Made by a program: the position numbers and the translations under genes. A stretch of 64,000 nucleotides of DNA from Mucilaginibacter sp. Bleaf8 (lineage in GTDB: Bacteria; Bacteroidota; Bacteroidia; Sphingobacteriales; Sphingobacteriaceae): positions 806,001 to 870,000 of the forward strand of contig NZ_JAHBBK010000001.1 of NCBI RefSeq assembly GCF_018390515.1. Reading direction: 5' to 3'. This document shows positions 18,399 to 27,289 of this stretch, piece by piece (the first letter of the stretch is position 1; every line of letters begins with the position of its first letter). The notes beneath the pieces were generated by a model that was not told the origin of the DNA, did no database searches, and saw only the letters and a list, made by a program, of their open reading frames with translations.

Positions 18399-19346
18399 CT
18401 AAGATAATTCGTAGAGGTAGTTAACTAAATATTCAAAGTGATCTTGAAACAAAAAGTCATATGCGTTTTCGCCTTCCGGTACGACATTGATTACTTCAAA
18501 ACAAACTTCCAGAATACGCGGTACCTTTAAGGCCTCTGCTACAGAATATGGAAAAGACTGATTCCCGATGAAGAGTTTGCACCCGGCAATAACTTTTGCC
18601 AGTTCAAGAAAGTTTTCTACCTGTATCCATTCCAGATCAGGCAGGATGCGTTTCATATCTTCAAACTCATCTTTTACTCCAATGAATTTTACCGTTGGGT
18701 ACTTCTTCAAAAAGCTGTAGTCAATAAGCTTATTTCTATACCGGCTGCTTCTGGCAACAACAATCGTATCTTTAAAGTCAGTTAAAGGTGTTACAGTAAG
18801 CCAGCTTTGCCACAATGTTGGATTAACCCCAGTAATATAACCGCACCAGCGGGCAATATTGCCCTTATCTAATTGAATTAAGCCCGCTCTGAAATAGTCT
18901 AAATCAATATGTACTTTCTGATCGGTGTAAACCCCACAATGTTGTATGTATGCTTGCTGCTCAATTAAAGGGATCAACATATCGGACATGTTCTTGTTGA
19001 GCATTACATTGCCAAGAGGGTGAGTATAATTATCAAGAAGCTTTAATGGCTTGCCTAAAATAAAATACAAGTTGATGGCTGCGCCTGTAATTTCATGAAT
19101 CTTTTTAAGAGTAGGCAGTGCATATATAATATCACCTGCATTTCCGCTATGTGTTACATTCAGTTGTTTCGTAGTATCTGTTAATGCTTTAATCGCATTA
19201 ATACTGGTAAGCCTCTCAGCTCCTAAAAGGAAGTTGGTGTATTCCGTTACCTTATAATTGCCAAGCTCCCATTTGTATAATTTATACTTCGGCCTATCAC
19301 TGTATTTAAGCCACAGCTTACTTAGCAGACTTCGCTTTTTAAACAT
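18399..19346 (-). CDS. GT-B-like putative glycosyltransferase
   Basis: 315 residues. No firm family assignment. Residues about 63-85 read NVTHSGNAGDIIYALPTLKK, close to the GDxxxxxP start of heptosyltransferase-like (GT9) proteins, and the C-terminal half has VVARSSRYRN, FIGVKDEFEDM and KLFIGNQSFPYSVAEALKVP, which resembles the donor-binding GT-B domain (IGNDSGxxHxAxAxxxP). I infer a GT-B transferase of cell-surface sugars. It is the upstream gene of a two-gene operon with the DUF5672 protein and is AT-rich. Confidence 0.65.
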   Translation of the reverse strand: MFKKRSLLSKLWLKYSDRPKYKLYKWELGNYKVTEYTNFLLGAERLTSINAIKALTDTTKQLNVTHSGNAGDIIYALPTLKKIHEITGAAINLYFILGKPLKLLDNYTHPLGNVMLNKNMSDMLIPLIEQQAYIQHCGVYTDQKVHIDLDYFRAGLIQLDKGNIARWCGYITGVNPTLWQSWLTVTPLTDFKDTIVVARSSRYRNKLIDYSFLKKYPTVKFIGVKDEFEDMKRILPDLEWIQVENFLELAKVIAGCKLFIGNQSFPYSVAEALKVPRILEVCFEVINVVPEGENAYDFLFQDHFEYLVNYLYELS

Positions 19347-19529
19347 ATTTATTGTTATTGAAGTAATCGGTTGTTACTTTCAGTGATGCAAATTGAATAT
19401 TATTTGTATTACTAATGGATACCTAATGCGCTATAGCTAAATTTAAAGGTGTATTTAATCTTAACTGTAGGAAATGAAATGCCTATGTATAGAGTAGTCT
19501 TATTTTATAAGCTCTTCGTAAAATTATTT

Positions 19530-20348
19530 TTATCTGCAGTCGTAAATTTCACAAATTGCAGTATCCTTTATGCAGTTTGATGGTTCATCGTGTCTTTTGA
19601 AGTCCTCGAGTCTGCGCTTAATATCTCCATCATCAGAACGGCCTCTTTTAATCTTTTCCTGATACTCTTCTAATGACCTGCAATAGTAGTGGTTGATTTG
19701 AATTTTTTCTACACTCGTGTCAGAAAATGGCCCGTCTACTCTCTGCAAATTTTCATTAACGCAAAAATAGCCTTTTTTGTAAATAACATAATGAGGGTTG
19801 TCTATCCACCTTACATGCTTTGTTTGCACAATACTTTTGATGTGCCTGTTTGTAGAAAAGGTAACATCTGACCGTAGTGTAAAACTGGACAACTGAGATT
19901 GATTTGTTTTATTTATCAAACCGCTCGACCCAAAAATAAGCCAGTTAATTCCTAAGCCACCGTAGCGTTCATAATCTTTCAAAAACAACGGCAAATCTCC
20001 CTTTGTAGATTTAGGCACAATAAATTCGTCGGTATCGATAAAAGCGGCCCACTGGGATAACATTTTGAAGTTTTTCAAAAAATGCTGGTATGCTTTCATC
20101 TGCATTGATTTACCACTAATAGGAATAACTGTAGCATATTGCTGCAAATGCAATTTTTTCAAAGTGTCTGCAATGTCAATCGAACTTTCATTATCATAAA
20201 TAAAAAAGTGCTTCACACCAATCTTTAAATGATAATTCATCCATTCACTCAAATAATCATTTTCATCTTTGATGATACAGCATATACATAGGTCATAGCG
20301 ATACCCGAATATAGTTTTGCGTAAATTCCTTAAATGTTTTTGCAGCAT
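19530..20348 (-). CDS. Glycosyltransferase family 92 / DUF23-like protein
   Basis: 272 residues. The family signature is clear: CCIIKDENDYLSEWMNYHLK at the N-terminus, GVKHFFIYDNESS, then the DxD metal site WAAFIDTDEFIVP and GLGINWLIFGSSG. GT92 enzymes are galactosyl- or similar transferases; bacterial members occur in polysaccharide clusters. The acceptor is unknown. A 183-bp AT-rich gap separates it from the downstream pair, so it may have its own promoter. Confidence 0.88.
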   Translation of the reverse strand: MLQKHLRNLRKTIFGYRYDLCICCIIKDENDYLSEWMNYHLKIGVKHFFIYDNESSIDIADTLKKLHLQQYATVIPISGKSMQMKAYQHFLKNFKMLSQWAAFIDTDEFIVPKSTKGDLPLFLKDYERYGGLGINWLIFGSSGLINKTNQSQLSSFTLRSDVTFSTNRHIKSIVQTKHVRWIDNPHYVIYKKGYFCVNENLQRVDGPFSDTSVEKIQINHYYCRSLEEYQEKIKRGRSDDGDIKRRLEDFKRHDEPSNCIKDTAICEIYDCR

Positions 20349-20559
20349 AGTGCTTTGTATAAACCAAAACGTACAAGACGTTAGTAATGCAAAAATAAGA
20401 TTTAGATATTCCCAAGCAATGTAAACAGGCGTTTACATTAGACATTGAGTTAAAGTAATGCTTTTTGTAATTAAATTAATTTGTTTAAATGTGATTACCA
20501 AATCAAATGAGAGGGAGTACATGCAACTTCCTTTTTTATCTTAACTTTTGCGACTCTAA
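20349..20559. other. AT-rich intergenic region
   Basis: 211 bp between the divergent-looking end of the GT island and the beta-lactamase stop. No gene, hairpin or repeat was recognised. It should contain the GT92 promoter, but no full TAnnTTTG match was confirmed. Confidence 0.4.
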
Positions 20560-21474
20560 TCAATTTTTGATCGCATAGTCATATATAGCTTTGCTTATTT
20601 GGGCAATCAGCTTTTCGCGTGTAGCCCTATCATCATAAGAGTCGTTCACAAAAATGGCTATAGCCAGGTGCTTGCCGTTTGGCAGTAAAACAATACCGGC
20701 ATCATTAGTTGCAGAGGCCATTCCCTTTTCATTTACTGGTCCGGTACCGGTTTTGTGTGCAACCTGCGTTCCGGCAGGTAAAAGACCCTTTATACGGTTG
20801 GGTCCGGTACTGGTTTCCAGCATCAGCTTCCATAGGTAATTATTGCTCGTTTTGCTTAATGCCTTGCCCGTGTACAAAATGTTCAGTAGCTTAACCATCT
20901 CTGCAGGCTTACACCAATTGCGGTATTGCACAGGCCAGGCCGAAGCCATTTGCCGCTCGGAAGCCTTAATATACATCTGCTTCACACCAAGCTCACGCAG
21001 GTAAGCCTCAACTGCCGGTGTGCCGCCAACAACTTTCAACAGAATGTCGCAAGCGTCATTATCACTCTGGCTCACCATGTAGCTCAACAGATCAGCAATG
21101 GAGACATCCACATTACCGTTGGGATATTTATCGCGCAGGGGGCTGTAGGTTTCTGGCAGATCGGCCTTGGTGATATGAGTTTTCTGATCCAGTTTTAAGT
21201 GACCTGCATCTACCCAGTGCAGCACAGCCATGGCTACGGGAAACTTAAATACGCTATGCATAACATAACGCCGGTTGTTATTAACTGATAACGTATCGTT
21301 ATCTTCGAGTATCGAAAAGGCAACGCCTACTTTACCATTGCTATGGTCAATAGCTTGTCTGATTGCCGCCCGAAGCGTATCTTTTTGTGCAGTAGCCTTT
21401 GTAGTACACAGCACGATAGTAAGCAAACCACAGGCGAAAATCCGGATAAAAGAGAAGCTGTTTTTCATGCCCAA
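20560..21474 (-). CDS. Class A serine beta-lactamase (subclass A2-like)
   Basis: 304 residues with a signal peptide (about 1-30, ATAQ). Active-site motifs: S74-V-F-K77 (SxxK), S137-D-N139 (SDN), and K241-T-G (KTG). The glutamate corresponding to Glu166 is probably E173 in SERQMA, since the usual ExxLN is absent; this altered omega loop resembles the CfxA/PER/VEB branch of Bacteroidota enzymes. It should hydrolyse penicillins or cephalosporins in the periplasm. No insertion sequence, integron or other resistance gene lies nearby, so it appears to be a resident gene. MKNSFSF two codons in is an alternative start. Confidence 0.93.
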   Translation of the reverse strand: MGMKNSFSFIRIFACGLLTIVLCTTKATAQKDTLRAAIRQAIDHSNGKVGVAFSILEDNDTLSVNNNRRYVMHSVFKFPVAMAVLHWVDAGHLKLDQKTHITKADLPETYSPLRDKYPNGNVDVSIADLLSYMVSQSDNDACDILLKVVGGTPAVEAYLRELGVKQMYIKASERQMASAWPVQYRNWCKPAEMVKLLNILYTGKALSKTSNNYLWKLMLETSTGPNRIKGLLPAGTQVAHKTGTGPVNEKGMASATNDAGIVLLPNGKHLAIAIFVNDSYDDRATREKLIAQISKAIYDYAIKN

Positions 21475-21520
21475 TATTAGGGAAAGTACAGCTTCTCTTG
21501 AGTGCTGTTGCTCGATTTAT

Positions 21521-22381
21521 TTAGAAGTTGGCTAAATGCTTGTAAATCGCCATTACATCTTCATCTCCCAAACCGGCATCTTGTGCTTGCTTAAAGCTGT
21601 CATAAAGCGGCGTACTAAGCGGGGTATTCAACCCTTGCTCTTTTGCCAGGCGCAAATCCTTGCTTAAATGCTTCAGGGCAAATGCAGCCGGAAACTCATT
21701 GTTGCGTATTGCCGGAGACTTAAGTTTGGTAATACCACTGCCACAAGCACCTTCATTAATGATGGTAAGCATGTCTTCAGTTTTAACGCCATTGGCTTGG
21801 GCAAATAATACGGTTTCGGCAAGGCCTTGCAGGTTTAAGCCTAAAAAATAATTGATAGCCAGCTTGGCGGCGGCGCCTGCCCCAACCGGACCAACTAACA
21901 AAGTGAGCTTACCTAATGCATCAAACAAAGGTTTCGCTTTTTGATAATTTTGTTCGGTGCCCGCGGCCAAAATAATCAATGTACCATCCTGAGCGGGCTT
22001 AACACTACCTGATACCGGAGCTTCCATAAATTCAGCGCCCTTGTTGCGGCACTGCTCATGCAGGTAACGGGATGTATCGGGCGATACGGTGCTCACGTTG
22101 ATGAACAGTTTACCTTGCACATCGCCAGCTAACAACGCATCAGCACCTGTGAATATTTCCTTTGCCGCAGCATCATCCGATACCATTACCAGTATTACAT
22201 CGCTTTCCAAACTTAATTGTGCCAAGTCCTTGGCCGATGTTGCGCCAGCATCAAGCACCTCCTGCTCCTTACTGCGGGTGCGGTTATAAACCGCTACCGG
22301 GAAACCCGCTTTCAATAAGTTTTTAACCATGGGCGTACCCATATTGCCCAAACCTGCCCAGCCTATTTTTAGTTTACTCAT
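21521..22381 (-). CDS. NAD(P)-dependent beta-hydroxyacid dehydrogenase (GLYR/HIBADH family)
   Basis: 286 residues. The Rossmann motif is GLGNMGTPMV near residue 11, followed by YNRT (NADP-type Arg/Thr after the second strand). The substrate loop is EAPVSGSVKPAQDGTL and the catalytic lysine lies in AAAKLAINYFLG near 171. The family reduces succinic semialdehyde, glyoxylate or tartronate semialdehyde, or oxidises 3-hydroxyisobutyrate. The NADP-like loop slightly favours a reductase. It is 46 bp upstream of the beta-lactamase gene on the same strand, possibly co-transcribed, though unrelated in function. Confidence 0.9.
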   Translation of the reverse strand: MSKLKIGWAGLGNMGTPMVKNLLKAGFPVAVYNRTRSKEQEVLDAGATSAKDLAQLSLESDVILVMVSDDAAAKEIFTGADALLAGDVQGKLFINVSTVSPDTSRYLHEQCRNKGAEFMEAPVSGSVKPAQDGTLIILAAGTEQNYQKAKPLFDALGKLTLLVGPVGAGAAAKLAINYFLGLNLQGLAETVLFAQANGVKTEDMLTIINEGACGSGITKLKSPAIRNNEFPAAFALKHLSKDLRLAKEQGLNTPLSTPLYDSFKQAQDAGLGDEDVMAIYKHLANF

Positions 22382-22479
22382 AACTATCTTTTAAATTGAA
22401 GCCGCCAATATAGGCAGTCGTATAATTAAACAAAAAGAAGCTTTATAAGTTCAGTGAATGGATAACTAACCAATATACA

Positions 22480-23169
22480 TTGAAAAAGCTGCTGCTCGTT
22501 CTGCTATTTCTGTTTAACGCCTTACTTGGCCATGCGCAGCTTACGCAAAATATGGGCTGGCTGTTTATTACACACCAGCAAAAGGTTAATAGCAAAGTAA
22601 ACGTACTGGCCGATGTTCAGCTACGTTCTGCCAACCGTTACGCTTACTTAACCACTCTCCTTCTACGTAGCGGCCTCAGTTACCAGTTAACAAATAACCA
22701 TTCGGTTGCTTTAGGCTACGCCTATAAAGGCGATTGGGATCACGAAGGTACCGGCACCGCTTACACCCTCGAGAACCGGATTTTTGAACAATACCTGTAT
22801 AAATTCTCAATCGGCAAAACTGAACTTAACGCCCGAGCCCGGTTGGAGCAGCGCTGGGTTAAAGAAGAAGTGGTAAAATTTTCACAACGCGCCAGGGCTT
22901 TTGTAAGCGCCCAGATACCACTTTTTACCGATACTGCCTTTACCCGCGGTTGGTACGCGGGAATACAAAATGAACTGTTCGTTAACATACAACACAAAGA
23001 ACGGGTTAACGGCTACTTTTTTGATCAGAACCGCAGCATGGTATCTGTTGGTTACAGGTGGAGCAAGAAGATCGATACCGAGCTGGGCTACCTGTATTGG
23101 TACCAGCGGGAAACCGATAATGCATTCCGACGAAACGTTGTACAGTTGATGATTACCACCCAATTTTAA
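22480..23169 (+). CDS. DUF2490 outer-membrane-like protein
   Basis: 229 residues from a TTG start; no ATG precedes the signal peptide KKLLLVLLFLFNALLGHAQ, so TTG is accepted. The mature part has alternating hydrophobic strands (NVLADVQLRSANRYAYLTTL, GWYAGIQNELFVNIQH, RSMVSVGYRWSKK) and ends in an aromatic residue (TTQF), as expected of a beta-barrel. DUF2490 proteins are outer membrane proteins of unknown function. Single gene; divergent from the dehydrogenase gene. Confidence 0.8.
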   Translation: MKKLLLVLLFLFNALLGHAQLTQNMGWLFITHQQKVNSKVNVLADVQLRSANRYAYLTTLLLRSGLSYQLTNNHSVALGYAYKGDWDHEGTGTAYTLENRIFEQYLYKFSIGKTELNARARLEQRWVKEEVVKFSQRARAFVSAQIPLFTDTAFTRGWYAGIQNELFVNIQHKERVNGYFFDQNRSMVSVGYRWSKKIDTELGYLYWYQRETDNAFRRNVVQLMITTQF

Positions 23170-23347
23170 AAATCAATTAATTATTTTTTATCTTAAAAGA
23201 ATATTCAAAGTCTTTTTAATTTCAAGCGTAACAATTTCGGACAGATTTTGATATTGTCGGGCTGTAGTTATACTTTTATCACGTGCAATTGTTTCCAATT
23301 GTGCTTGATAGTAGATTTTTAGCCTGTACTCTGCCTTATTCAATAGT

Positions 23348-24484
23348 ATGCCGCGGTCGATGCAAAGGTTCTTGGACTTGAATATTAGCAGAGAAAATGA
23401 ACTGCAAAATATAGTAACGCTGGCAGCCGAAACCTGCCAGGCTGCCGCTGCTGTGCTTGTAATTTTAGATCAAGGAAAACTCATCGCCAAATACAAGGCA
23501 GGCATTGTAGCCGAGCAGGTTACCAGCCGTAATATTTTTTCTTATATTCAGCTTCCTCCCGGCCAGGTAACGGTTATACCCGACACTCTGCGCGACCAGC
23601 GCACAGCTTATGATGTACTGGTTACAGGGCCAGCCGGCATCAGATTTTACGCAGGCATTCCGCTCATTACTCACGACAATGACCAGTTGGGTGCTTTATA
23701 CGTGCTTGACGGCGAATCCAAAACACTATCTCCCCGCCGTAAAGGGATGTTGCGGATACTGGCCCAACAGGCCGTAAATATGGTTGAATTTGATACCAGT
23801 TTGCATATTTTAAAGGAACAGTTCATCGACGCCAAAAACTCTGAAAACAAGCTTCGTTCCTTTTTTGAAAGCTCTAAATCCAATCACCTGCTTATAGGCA
23901 GGCATATGGATGTGATCACTTACAACAAAGCTTTTTTCGAAACCATTTATCAACTGATGCATATACGGGTTGAGCCAGGCATAAATGTGATGGAATGTAT
24001 CCCGCCCAATTACCTGGATGATTTTATCTCCCACTTTCAGAATGCACTCGCTGGTAAATCGATTCAGCACGACCGTATACTGCAGTTCAAAGATGGCCCC
24101 CCCATATGGACCAGAATATCATATAACCCGGCTTACGATGAAGAGGGAAAAATCATCGGTGTATCTTTTAATGCAAGCGATATTACCCACCGCAAAATAA
24201 GCGAACAACGGATATTAGAACAGAACGAAGCTTTGCGTAAAATTGCCTACATGCAATCGCATGAGTTGCGCAAGCCGGTTGCCACCATTCTCGGCCTCAT
24301 GAATCTGATAAAAATGCAGGGCTACGGCGATAATGAGGAACTGTTAGTGATGATGGAGAAAACCGTTAGCGATCTGGACAGCAGCATTCGTCAGATTGTT
24401 ACCATGACCGAAACCCAACCCCGGGTACAGGACGTGCTGAAAGAAAATTATTATAATCAGGATGACATAGATATGGACTGGTAG
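23348..24484 (+). CDS. GAF-PAS protein with histidine-kinase H-box but no ATPase domain
   Basis: 378 residues, cytoplasmic. GAF domain at about 10-150 (FYAGIPLITHDNDQLGALYV), a coiled linker, PAS domain at about 170-275 (ending IIGVSFNASDITHRK), then a dimerisation helix pair with the H-box QSHELRKPVATILGLM, H305. Only 73 residues follow the histidine, too few for the roughly 150-residue HATPase_c domain; no N, G1 or G2 box is present. The stop is clean, and no kinase remnant follows. Possibly a phospho-acceptor or sensor that works with another kinase. A close paralog lies at 60407. Confidence 0.85.
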   Translation: MPRSMQRFLDLNISRENELQNIVTLAAETCQAAAAVLVILDQGKLIAKYKAGIVAEQVTSRNIFSYIQLPPGQVTVIPDTLRDQRTAYDVLVTGPAGIRFYAGIPLITHDNDQLGALYVLDGESKTLSPRRKGMLRILAQQAVNMVEFDTSLHILKEQFIDAKNSENKLRSFFESSKSNHLLIGRHMDVITYNKAFFETIYQLMHIRVEPGINVMECIPPNYLDDFISHFQNALAGKSIQHDRILQFKDGPPIWTRISYNPAYDEEGKIIGVSFNASDITHRKISEQRILEQNEALRKIAYMQSHELRKPVATILGLMNLIKMQGYGDNEELLVMMEKTVSDLDSSIRQIVTMTETQPRVQDVLKENYYNQDDIDMDW

Positions 24485-24520
24485 TATTATCCCGGCCGCC
24501 ATACTGTACAAAAATTCATG

Positions 24521-24528
24521 TAACTTTG
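24521..24528 (+). promoter_or_regulatory. -7 box of the argE-like gene
   Basis: TAACTTTG matches TAnnTTTG, 41 bp before the ATG at 24570. Confidence 0.5.
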
Positions 24529-24569
24529 CCCATAATATCTGTCGGGCGTGGCCCGCTGCATAAATTTAT

Positions 24570-25637
24570 ATGGCTGATACAAAAACCTTATATAATGATG
24601 TGCTGCAACTGCTGCAGCAATTGATAACTATCCCCTCCTTTAGCAAAGAAGAAGATAAAACAGGGGATGTGATTGAACATTTTCTGCAAAGCCGCGGCAT
24701 TACCACTCAACGCAAACTAAATAACATCTGGGCTCGTAATCAATATTTTGATGCCGGCAAGCCTACAATCCTGCTCAACTCGCACCATGATACGGTAAAG
24801 CCAAATTCCGGCTATACCCGCGATCCGTTTGATGCCAAAATTGAAGACGGGCGCCTGTATGGTTTAGGCAGTAATGATGCAGGCGGCTGCCTGGTATCGC
24901 TAATTGCGACCTTTCTGCATTTTTACGATCAGCCCAACCTGAAATATAACTTTTGCCTGGCTACAACAGCCGAAGAAGAAATATCGGGCGTTAATGGCCT
25001 GGAACTGATTATACCCGAACTTGGCAAACTGGAATTTGGCATTGTAGGCGAACCTACCCTGATGCAGCTGGCCATTGCCGAACGCGGCCTGATGGTATTG
25101 GATTGTACCGCCCACGGCAAGGCAGGCCACGCCGCGCGCGAGGAAGGCGAAAATGCCATATACAAAGCTTTGCAGGATATTGAATGGTTTAGAACCTACC
25201 GTTTCCCTAAGGAGTCGGAAGTGTTTGGGCCAATCAAAATGTCGGTTACCATTATCAATGCCGGTTCGCAGCATAACGTAGTGCCGGCCAGCTGTACCTT
25301 CACGGTTGATGTGCGGGTAACCGATGCTTACCGTAACGAAGAGGTTTTGGAAATAATACGTCAGCATGTAAGCTGCGAGGTAAAGCCACGCTCCATAAGA
25401 CTTAAACCATCATCCATCGATAAAAACCACCCCATTGTACAGGCAGGTATTACGTTAGGCAGAACTACCTACGGCTCTCCCACCACTTCAGATCAATCGC
25501 TGTTGGATATTCCGTCTTTAAAGATTGGCCCTGGCGATTCGGCCCGTTCCCACACCGCCGACGAGTTTATTTATGTGAATGAAATACGGGAAGGAATTGA
25601 GCTATATATTAAAATGCTGGAAAGCATTTGCCTGTAA
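24570..25637 (+). CDS. argE: M20-family deacetylase, probable N-acetylornithine deacetylase type
   Basis: 355 residues. Co-catalytic zinc site: H72-x-D74 (SHHDTV), D103 (GLGSNDAGG), E135-E136 (TAEEEISG), E in IVGEPT, and a C-terminal His in DSARSHTADEF. The dimerisation domain lies at about 170-280. The strings AERGLMVLDCTAHGKAGHAA and GSPTTSDQSLLD are those I associate with the Bacteroidota ArgE group that removes the acyl group in arginine synthesis. No other arg gene is in the window, so a different acylated amine substrate remains possible. The GNAT gene follows almost directly. Confidence 0.8.
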   Translation: MADTKTLYNDVLQLLQQLITIPSFSKEEDKTGDVIEHFLQSRGITTQRKLNNIWARNQYFDAGKPTILLNSHHDTVKPNSGYTRDPFDAKIEDGRLYGLGSNDAGGCLVSLIATFLHFYDQPNLKYNFCLATTAEEEISGVNGLELIIPELGKLEFGIVGEPTLMQLAIAERGLMVLDCTAHGKAGHAAREEGENAIYKALQDIEWFRTYRFPKESEVFGPIKMSVTIINAGSQHNVVPASCTFTVDVRVTDAYRNEEVLEIIRQHVSCEVKPRSIRLKPSSIDKNHPIVQAGITLGRTTYGSPTTSDQSLLDIPSLKIGPGDSARSHTADEFIYVNEIREGIELYIKMLESICL

Positions 25638-25642
25638 GCGAT

Positions 25643-26227
25643 ATGGATAAGCTGCAAATTATACTGAGCAATGCTAAGGTTATCCTGACTCCGTTACGGT
25701 ATGAGGATGAAAGCCTGTTGCAGCCCATAGCTGCCGAAAAAGAACTATGGACTTACGGCCTGCAAGATTTATCGCAACCCCAAGAGCTTACAAATTATAT
25801 GAAAGAAGCTATCATAGCCCGCGAAGCCGGTACCTGCGCAATTTGGCTGGTAACGGATGCAGCAAGCGACCGTGTAGCGGGTTGCACACGCCTTTTTGCC
25901 ATTGATTGGAAAAACCGCCGTGGCGAAATTGGCGCTACCTGGCTGGGTGCCCATTACCGTGGAACCGGCCTGAACCGGGCAATGAAATATTTGATTTTAC
26001 AATACGGATTCGAGACCTTGAACCTGAACCGTATTGAACTGAAAGCTGATGAACGCAACCTGCGCTCACGGAAAGCCATTGCTGGTATAGGCGCTATTGA
26101 AGAAGGCACCTTACGCCAGCACATGATTACGCACAATGGCTACATCCGTAATACCGTTTACTATAGCATACTGCAAAGCGAGTGGCCGCAAGTAAAAAAT
26201 AAATACTTTGCCGATTACCTGATATAG
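25643..26227 (+). CDS. GNAT-family N-acetyltransferase
   Basis: 194 residues from ATG 25643; a TTG at 25628 would overlap argE and is less likely. RimJ/RimL-like layout: VILTPLRYEDESLL at the start, then GEIGATWLGAHYRGTGLNRAMKYLI, which holds the acetyl-CoA pyrophosphate loop (R/Q-x-x-G-x-A variant), and RIELKADERNLRSRKAIAGI near the end. It transfers acetyl to an amine, perhaps a ribosomal N-terminus or small molecule. It starts 5 bp after argE and 5 bp before the DUF72 gene, forming a compact operon. Confidence 0.87.
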   Translation: MDKLQIILSNAKVILTPLRYEDESLLQPIAAEKELWTYGLQDLSQPQELTNYMKEAIIAREAGTCAIWLVTDAASDRVAGCTRLFAIDWKNRRGEIGATWLGAHYRGTGLNRAMKYLILQYGFETLNLNRIELKADERNLRSRKAIAGIGAIEEGTLRQHMITHNGYIRNTVYYSILQSEWPQVKNKYFADYLI

Positions 26228-26232
26228 CATTT

Positions 26233-27147
26233 ATGGAATTTGGCAAAGTACCCATATCCAATCTGGCTACTACGGATTTTACGCTTCCACCAGATCCGGA
26301 ACTGACGACGGCAACTCTGAGAGCGGCTAAACTCCAGGGGGAGCTGAAAGTGCATGTGGGTTGCTCCAGTTGGGGGCAAAAAGTATGGAAAGGGAACCTG
26401 TTTCCGGCTAAAATTAAGGATGCCGATTTTTTAGCCGAATATGTAAAGCACTTCAACTTTATTGAACTTAATGCCACCCACTACCGCATGTGGGAACCTG
26501 ATGCTATATGCAAATGGAGAGATAAAGCCGCCGGTAACCCTGATTTTAAATTCAGCCCCAAATTTAATCAGATCATCAGTCATGTGCGCCGCCTTAAGGG
26601 AGCTGATGAAATAACCACTGCATTTTACGAAAGCATGCTGGCCTTTGAAGAAAAATTAGGCCCCATGTTTTTGCAGTTGAATGAAAACTTTTCGCCCAAT
26701 AGCTTTACGGAGCTGAAAGCTTATCTGCAAAGCTTACCGCACGATATACCGGTATTTACCGAACTTCGTCATAAAGACTGGTTTGCACAGCCAGCTATAC
26801 GCGAAGACGTTTTTGAATTGATGCATAACCTACACATTGGCGCTATTATTACCGACACGGCAGGCAGGCGCGATGTGGTGCACATGTATCTGCCTACCCC
26901 TCATGCCTACATCAGGTTTGTGGGCAATGCCCTGCACCCTACCGATTATTTGAGGATAGATGCCTGGGTGGAGCGCATCAAACAATGGGCGGATCTCGGG
27001 CTGCAATCCCTTTATGTAGGCATGCACCAATCTGACGAGCGCACGGCCCCTGTACTGTGTGACTATTTAATTCAGCGACTGAACCAAGAGCTTGGTTTGC
27101 AGGTTGCACGCCCCAAATTATTGCCGGTTAACGGAACACTATTTTAA
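26233..27147 (+). CDS. DUF72 family protein
   Basis: 304 residues. VHVGCSSWGQKVWKGNLFP near residue 37 and FIELNATHYRM are the DUF72 (YecE-like) signature, followed by FKFSPKFNQIISH and a TIM-barrel-like pattern; QWADLGLQSLYVGMHQSDERTAP ends the domain. The family is widespread and adopts a TIM barrel, but its reaction is unknown. It is the third gene of the argE-GNAT-DUF72 run. No signal peptide. Confidence 0.88.
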   Translation: MEFGKVPISNLATTDFTLPPDPELTTATLRAAKLQGELKVHVGCSSWGQKVWKGNLFPAKIKDADFLAEYVKHFNFIELNATHYRMWEPDAICKWRDKAAGNPDFKFSPKFNQIISHVRRLKGADEITTAFYESMLAFEEKLGPMFLQLNENFSPNSFTELKAYLQSLPHDIPVFTELRHKDWFAQPAIREDVFELMHNLHIGAIITDTAGRRDVVHMYLPTPHAYIRFVGNALHPTDYLRIDAWVERIKQWADLGLQSLYVGMHQSDERTAPVLCDYLIQRLNQELGLQVARPKLLPVNGTLF

Positions 27148-27235
27148 AATCAATTTAATACAGCGATTTCCAAGAGTCTTTTTTTGATTGTTACCTGTTT
27201 TACTCCTATATAACCGTAACTTGGGCAACACCTCG

Positions 27236-27269
27236 AACAAAAAAGCCACCCTGCATTCGCAAGGTGGCT
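27236..27269 (-). terminator. Terminator of the zinc metalloprotease gene
   Basis: A 7-bp perfect stem (27244-27250 with 27263-27269). On the minus strand it is followed by a run of six T, 20 bp after the metalloprotease stop. Confidence 0.8.
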
Positions 27270-27289
27270 CCAATTAAAATATATCCTAA

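Noticed and set aside
20560..21474. Acquired resistance on a mobile element
   Set aside because: No transposase, integrase, attachment site or flanking repeats; the neighbours are ordinary chromosomal genes.
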